Shown here piece after piece: positions 6,790 through 10,223 of a DNA stretch of 10,223 bases (position 1 is its first letter; the number at the start of each line of letters is the position of its first letter). Under the pieces are notes generated by a model. That model did not search any database. It worked only from the letters and a program-made list of their open reading frames with translations, and was not told the origin of the DNA. Made by a program: the position numbers and the translations under genes. This DNA is from Funneliformis mosseae (Eukaryota; Glomeromycota; Glomeromycetes; Glomerales; Glomeraceae), in assembly GCA_910592005.1 (NCBI GenBank), contig CAJVPP010004057.1:1-10223 (forward strand), given 5' to 3'.

Positions 6790-8893
6790 ATGAACAATTT
6801 TCATCTATTATTACTCCTCATTGGAGCTTTACTTTTACCGATTAACAATGTTTTGGCCCTTCCACATCCAATGCAAGGTTAAATAACGAATCCAAACTTA
6901 AATCTTCCGTTTCTCGTTTTTCGTTATAAATCACTAATGTTTATACCTTGACAAATTATAGCACGACAAGCTCCTGCAACTGGAGATGTTGCAGGCGGAA
7001 CATGGCAAATCGTTGGAAAGTAAGCAACCTTTTTTGTTTCCCTTTATAAAAAAAAAAGAAACTGTTTAATTTTACTAAAACGCGATTTTTAAATAAACAG
7101 TACGGGTGTCAATGCAATGCACATCTTTGTGTCTGCGCCCAACAAGATTATTTTAATTGATAAACGTAATGATTTTTAATATTACCTTCATAATCGTCAT
7201 GATCTACCCATCAACTCATCACATGAACTTTCAACTTTTCTAGTTGAAAACAACCTAATTAAGCAAGCAAGTGGTCAACCAGCTGTTTCAACGGAATGGA
7301 ATCTTGATACAAACGAAATTCGCATACTTGACGTCACCTCAGATACCTTTTGCTCTGCGGGCTCTTGGTTAGGAAATGGAACCATGCTCCACACCGGAGG
7401 CGATAACGGTAACAATTTCCTTGCAGCTGGACAACAAACTTTACGATTTTACGATCCCGCTGTCGGTAATTGGGTTGAGATGGTCGGATTAATGGGGTCA
7501 AAAAGATGGTATCCTACAATGTTATCGTAAGTGATTAAACAAATAACAACAATATTCGTAAATAAATGATTTTGACCCCCCCTTTTTTTTAAACATTTCT
7601 TACAATAGTTTAGCGAACGGAAAAGCTTTGATATTGGGAGGATCTACCGGTGGTACGGGTCTTAATAGAGCCGAGATAAACAATCCTACCTATACAATCT
7701 GGCCACCAACTGATGGTGTGACACCAGATCCTGAAATTCAATTCCAATTCCTTATTGATACCCTCCCTTATAATCTTTACGTAATGCTTCATTTGGTTCC
7801 CAACTCCGAGAATAAGAATCTCATATTCGTACTTGCAAATCAACAAAGCATTTTATACGATTTAGACACCGCTACCATTGTTAAAAACTACCCAAAAATT
7901 GCGGTTCAACGTACTTATCCTCAAACTGGAACTTCTTTAATATTACCCTTATATCCGGAAACAAATTATTTAACTGAAGTCATGGTTTGTGGAGGTCAAA
8001 AAGAATTTGAAATTCTTTCGGTCGCTGAGGCTTCTTGTGGTAGGATGGATCTAAACGCCGCTGAACCTGTTTGGACAATGGATGATTTTGGTGGTTTGCC
8101 TCGTGTTATGCCTGATTCGGTCATATTGGTAAACGGTGAAATCTTATTCTTGAATGGTGCCGGAACTGGTTATGCTGGTTTTCGTAAGGGAAAAAAAACG
8201 AATCCTTTATGGGCGAATGATAATCCCACATTTAATCCCGTTCTTTATAATCCAACTACGAAAATATACGCAAAAATGAATCCATCATCCATTGCAAGGA
8301 TGTACCATTCTGTTGCTACTTTAACTCCTGACGGAAGTGTTTTCGTTGCTGGTAGCAATCCACAGGGTAACGTTGAAACAGAAGTTTTATATCCCACAGA
8401 GTACGTATAGCTTAACGTAAAAAAAAAAAAAAATTTTTTTTTTTTTTTTAAATAATCCTAACATTCTTTTATAAAAAAAAAAATAATAAAATTTAGATAT
8501 CGAGCTGAAATTTACTCTCCACCTTATCTTTTAACCGGCGCATCACGTCCAACGATAGTCACAATTGATGGATATATAGTAAATCAAGGAAGAATACCAA
8601 TCACATATGGAAATACAGCATCAATAGTTGTTCAATTACCAAAAACTGAAGTTATATCTTTCACAGCTGCCATTATACATCATGGTTTCGTAACACATTC
8701 AACACATATGGGACAAAGATATGTTGGCCTAGTGGTTAAAGAAGCATATTCTGATGCTACCACTGCCGATCAATATATTTTAACCATTGAATTACCACCA
8801 AATCCCACAATTATCGCACCTGGTCCAAGTTATATATATGTTCTAAATAATAATTTCCCTTGTGTAAAGGGGGTAGAAGTTTTACTAAATTAA
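6790..8893 (+). CDS. Secreted glyoxal oxidase (copper radical oxidase, AA5_1-like), 6 exons, 560 aa
   Basis: Oxidises simple aldehydes to acids while reducing O2 to H2O2 outside the cell. Exons 6790-6877, 6962-7019, 7101-7165, 7244-7526, 7609-8400 and 8497-8893; introns of 78-96 bp with GT-AG ends; 1683 nt, in frame. Residues 1-23 form a signal peptide (MNNFHLLLLLIGALLLP then NNVLA, followed by LPHP). The Glyoxal_oxid_N beta-propeller runs from GGTWQIVGNTGVNAMHIF to about residue 420, and a DUF1929 Ig-like domain from EYRAEIYSPPYLL (429 on) to the end. Expected active-site residues are present: Cys107 in DTFCSAGSW and Tyr160 in KRWYPTM (the thioether pair), Tyr397 and His398 in ARMYHSVATL, and His496 in FVTHSTHMGQRY. 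Length fits the family without N-terminal WSC domains. The start is supported by the signal peptide and the TATA box upstream. It could prefer other aldehydes or alcohols, since specificity is not readable here. Confidence 0.95.
8419..8449. repeat. A15/T16 perfect foldback in glyoxal oxidase intron 5
   Basis: Fifteen A (8419-8433) are directly followed by sixteen T (8434-8449) inside the intron 8401-8496. The RNA could form a pure A-U hairpin between the donor GTACGT and the acceptor TTTAG, bringing the splice sites closer. Such runs are also prone to copy-number error. Confidence 0.75.
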
Positions 8894-9236
8894 TAACTAC
8901 AATTAAATTAAAATGAACAATTTTTAGATCCATTTTTTATATCTTTGTTTATATGTATAATTTTTATATTATATTTATTTTTAACTTAATTAAGTAAAAA
9001 GTCATAATAGAATGCAAAAGAATTATTATTCTTTTCTCAAAGTATAAGAATTTTAAGATTAAAAAAAAGAAATACCAATTTGAATAACAAAAATTTACTA
9101 ATAAATTAATAGATTACAACGTCCACATTTTTTTAATTTATCGTTTCGTCCCTCTTATATCCAACTGTTCTAACAATTTGAGACTTCAAACTTAATAAAT
9201 TACTAATTTTCTATTGACAAACCCTTTTGTCTTACT

Positions 9237-9250
9237 AAATCACGTGATTT
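9237..9250. promoter_or_regulatory. 14-bp palindrome with an E-box core
   Basis: AAATCACGTGATTT is a perfect palindrome centred on CACGTG, the core bound by bHLH factors and, in yeast as TCACGTGA, by Cbf1. It lies 344 bases after the glyoxal oxidase stop codon, so its target gene, if any, may lie beyond the window. It may be chance. Confidence 0.3.
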
Positions 9251-9814
9251 TCAAATCAGTGATTAATTTTGGTCTGTTCGCTTAGACTTAACAAATGTTT
9301 GATAAGGTAAACAAAAATATTTATAATGATTGTTTAATCAACAGAACACACTGATCATCCAGACCAATTATCATAGCGTAATAATTGCATAAATTTTTAT
9401 TTTAATATTAAATTAAAATTTTTCTAAACATACGTGTCGGGTTAAAGAGTAACCTACCTAATTCTAACCTAGCATTATAATCCTAAACCTATCAAACTAA
9501 CTTTAACTTCCAAAACTTAATCTTTTAATTTTAATTTTTAACTATCAAAATCTTAAATTTTTAAATCTAAATCTAAATTGATTTTAAATAATCTAATCAT
9601 TAAATAGTTAATAGTAAACCTTTTTTAATTCTAACTATTACTTAATGTGATTTGTAAAATAATCTGTAAAAGTGTCTTTTTATAAATTAAATTCTTATTT
9701 TATCGGTAAATAGAAAACATGTAAGGTATGGTGACTAATGTATGGCGATGCGGTAATACGAAAAGTTGTAGAGTCGGATCAACCTATTGAGTATTGTATG
9801 ACACGAAAATTATG

Positions 9815-9932
9815 TTGAGTATGATATAATCGATCATACACTACATCTTATCTTAGTTAATATATACATGTATATATTATTAGCATTTAAGAGATGTGAT
9901 GTATGATTCATAAATTTCATATTCATACTCAA
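9815..9932. repeat. Imperfect foldback element with a 22-bp central palindrome
   Basis: The left arm starts TTGAGTATGATAT (9815 on) and contains ATCATACACTACATC. The right arm (9888-9932) complements it with GATGTGATGTATGAT and ends ATATTCATACTCAA. The arms align end to end with a few short indels. The loop holds a perfect 22-bp palindrome at 9858-9879 (core ATATACATGTATAT). A related TTGAGTATTGTATGA stands just before the left arm (about 9787). It is probably an old small MITE or hairpin element with no coding capacity; the AT-rich centre makes chance pairing a partial alternative. Confidence 0.5.
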
Positions 9933-10223
9933 TTGCTTTTATGCGATTTATAATTATAATTTCGTTAGATAATTATATTAAATTAATTTATTTTAATTTT
10001 TTAATTTTTTTTTTAATAATATTTAAAAATTTTAAATAATGTTTATCCCTTAAACTGTAGAGGTTCGCAAGCAAATTTGCCTGCTTATTTACTATAAATT
10101 CCCTTCTGATTTACTTTTATTAAAATGTTTAAAAAATTTTTTTTTAAAATTAATTTTATAAATATATATAATATTATAATAAATTTTATTTTTTAATTAT
10201 ATAATAAATAATTTAAGGTTACT

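Larger units (their letters stand above)
8894..10223. other. Gene-free AT-rich region downstream of the glyoxal oxidase gene
   Basis: No open frame with protein-like composition is visible on either strand. The first part will be the 3' UTR of the glyoxal oxidase gene (an AATAAA at 9100-9105 is one possible poly(A) signal, 207 bases after the stop). Bases of about 9440-9600 are rich in CTAA/CCTA-type words without a regular period. Near 10067-10084 is a near-palindrome GCAAGCAAATTTGCCTGC. The end (10095-10223) is almost pure A and T. A foldback and a CACGTG palindrome are listed separately. Confidence 0.6.

Noticed and set aside
6555..6845. 96-codon plus-strand frame over the glyoxal oxidase 5' region
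   Set aside because: It lies in the promoter and 5' UTR, overlaps the signal-peptide exon in another frame, and is low complexity.
7610..7846. 78-codon minus-strand frame
   Set aside because: It is antisense to glyoxal oxidase exon 5, which has clear family homology.
9440..9600. CCTA/CTAA-rich stretch considered as degenerate telomere repeat
   Set aside because: There is no regular unit or period, and the words are spread irregularly in AT-rich DNA.
1..10223. CRISPR array, tRNA or rRNA genes, prokaryotic operons
   Set aside because: I saw no regularly spaced direct repeats, no tRNA clover signature and no rRNA-like conserved block. The genes are intron-containing eukaryotic ones.

Overview
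This window looks like nuclear DNA of an early-diverging fungus, most likely an arbuscular mycorrhizal fungus of the Rhizophagus type. That is an inference from four things: strongly AT-rich intergenic DNA with many long A and T homopolymers, many short GT-AG introns of about 70-150 bp, decayed transposons beside intact genes, and the protein style (for example an 'AEHDFL...QIIHHHSQ' CDK8 variant and a lineage-type methyltransferase). Three complete multi-exon genes can be rebuilt from the sequence. All splice joins stay in frame and the total lengths are multiples of three.

Layout. 1-670: the 3' two thirds of a dead Tc1-type transposase, cut by the window edge. 671-1998: AT-rich DNA holding nested inverted repeats, a 160-bp MITE-like foldback element (930-1089), a short coding-like relic (1374-1493) and the 5' flank of the next gene. 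1999-3130 (+): SAM-dependent methyltransferase, 3 exons, 308 aa. 3272-5235 (-): CDK8/Srb10 (SSN3) kinase of the Mediator kinase module, 9 exons, 407 aa, convergent with the methyltransferase with only 141 bp between the stop codons. 5236-6789: a 1.55-kb divergent intergenic region with a possible gene relic and, at its right end, a TATA box and pyrimidine-rich promoter. 6790-8893 (+): secreted glyoxal oxidase (copper radical oxidase, AA5_1-like), 6 exons, 560 aa, with all expected copper and radical residues. 8894-10223: gene-free AT-rich DNA with an E-box palindrome and a second foldback element near 9815-9932.

The three genes do not form an evident pathway: one is a transcription regulator kinase, one a probable small-molecule or protein methyltransferase, and one an extracellular H2O2-producing enzyme. 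I see no cluster, defence system or other new multi-gene system here. The less ordinary items are the foldback elements, the transition-type decay of the transposase, and homopolymer structures lying inside introns next to splice sites.
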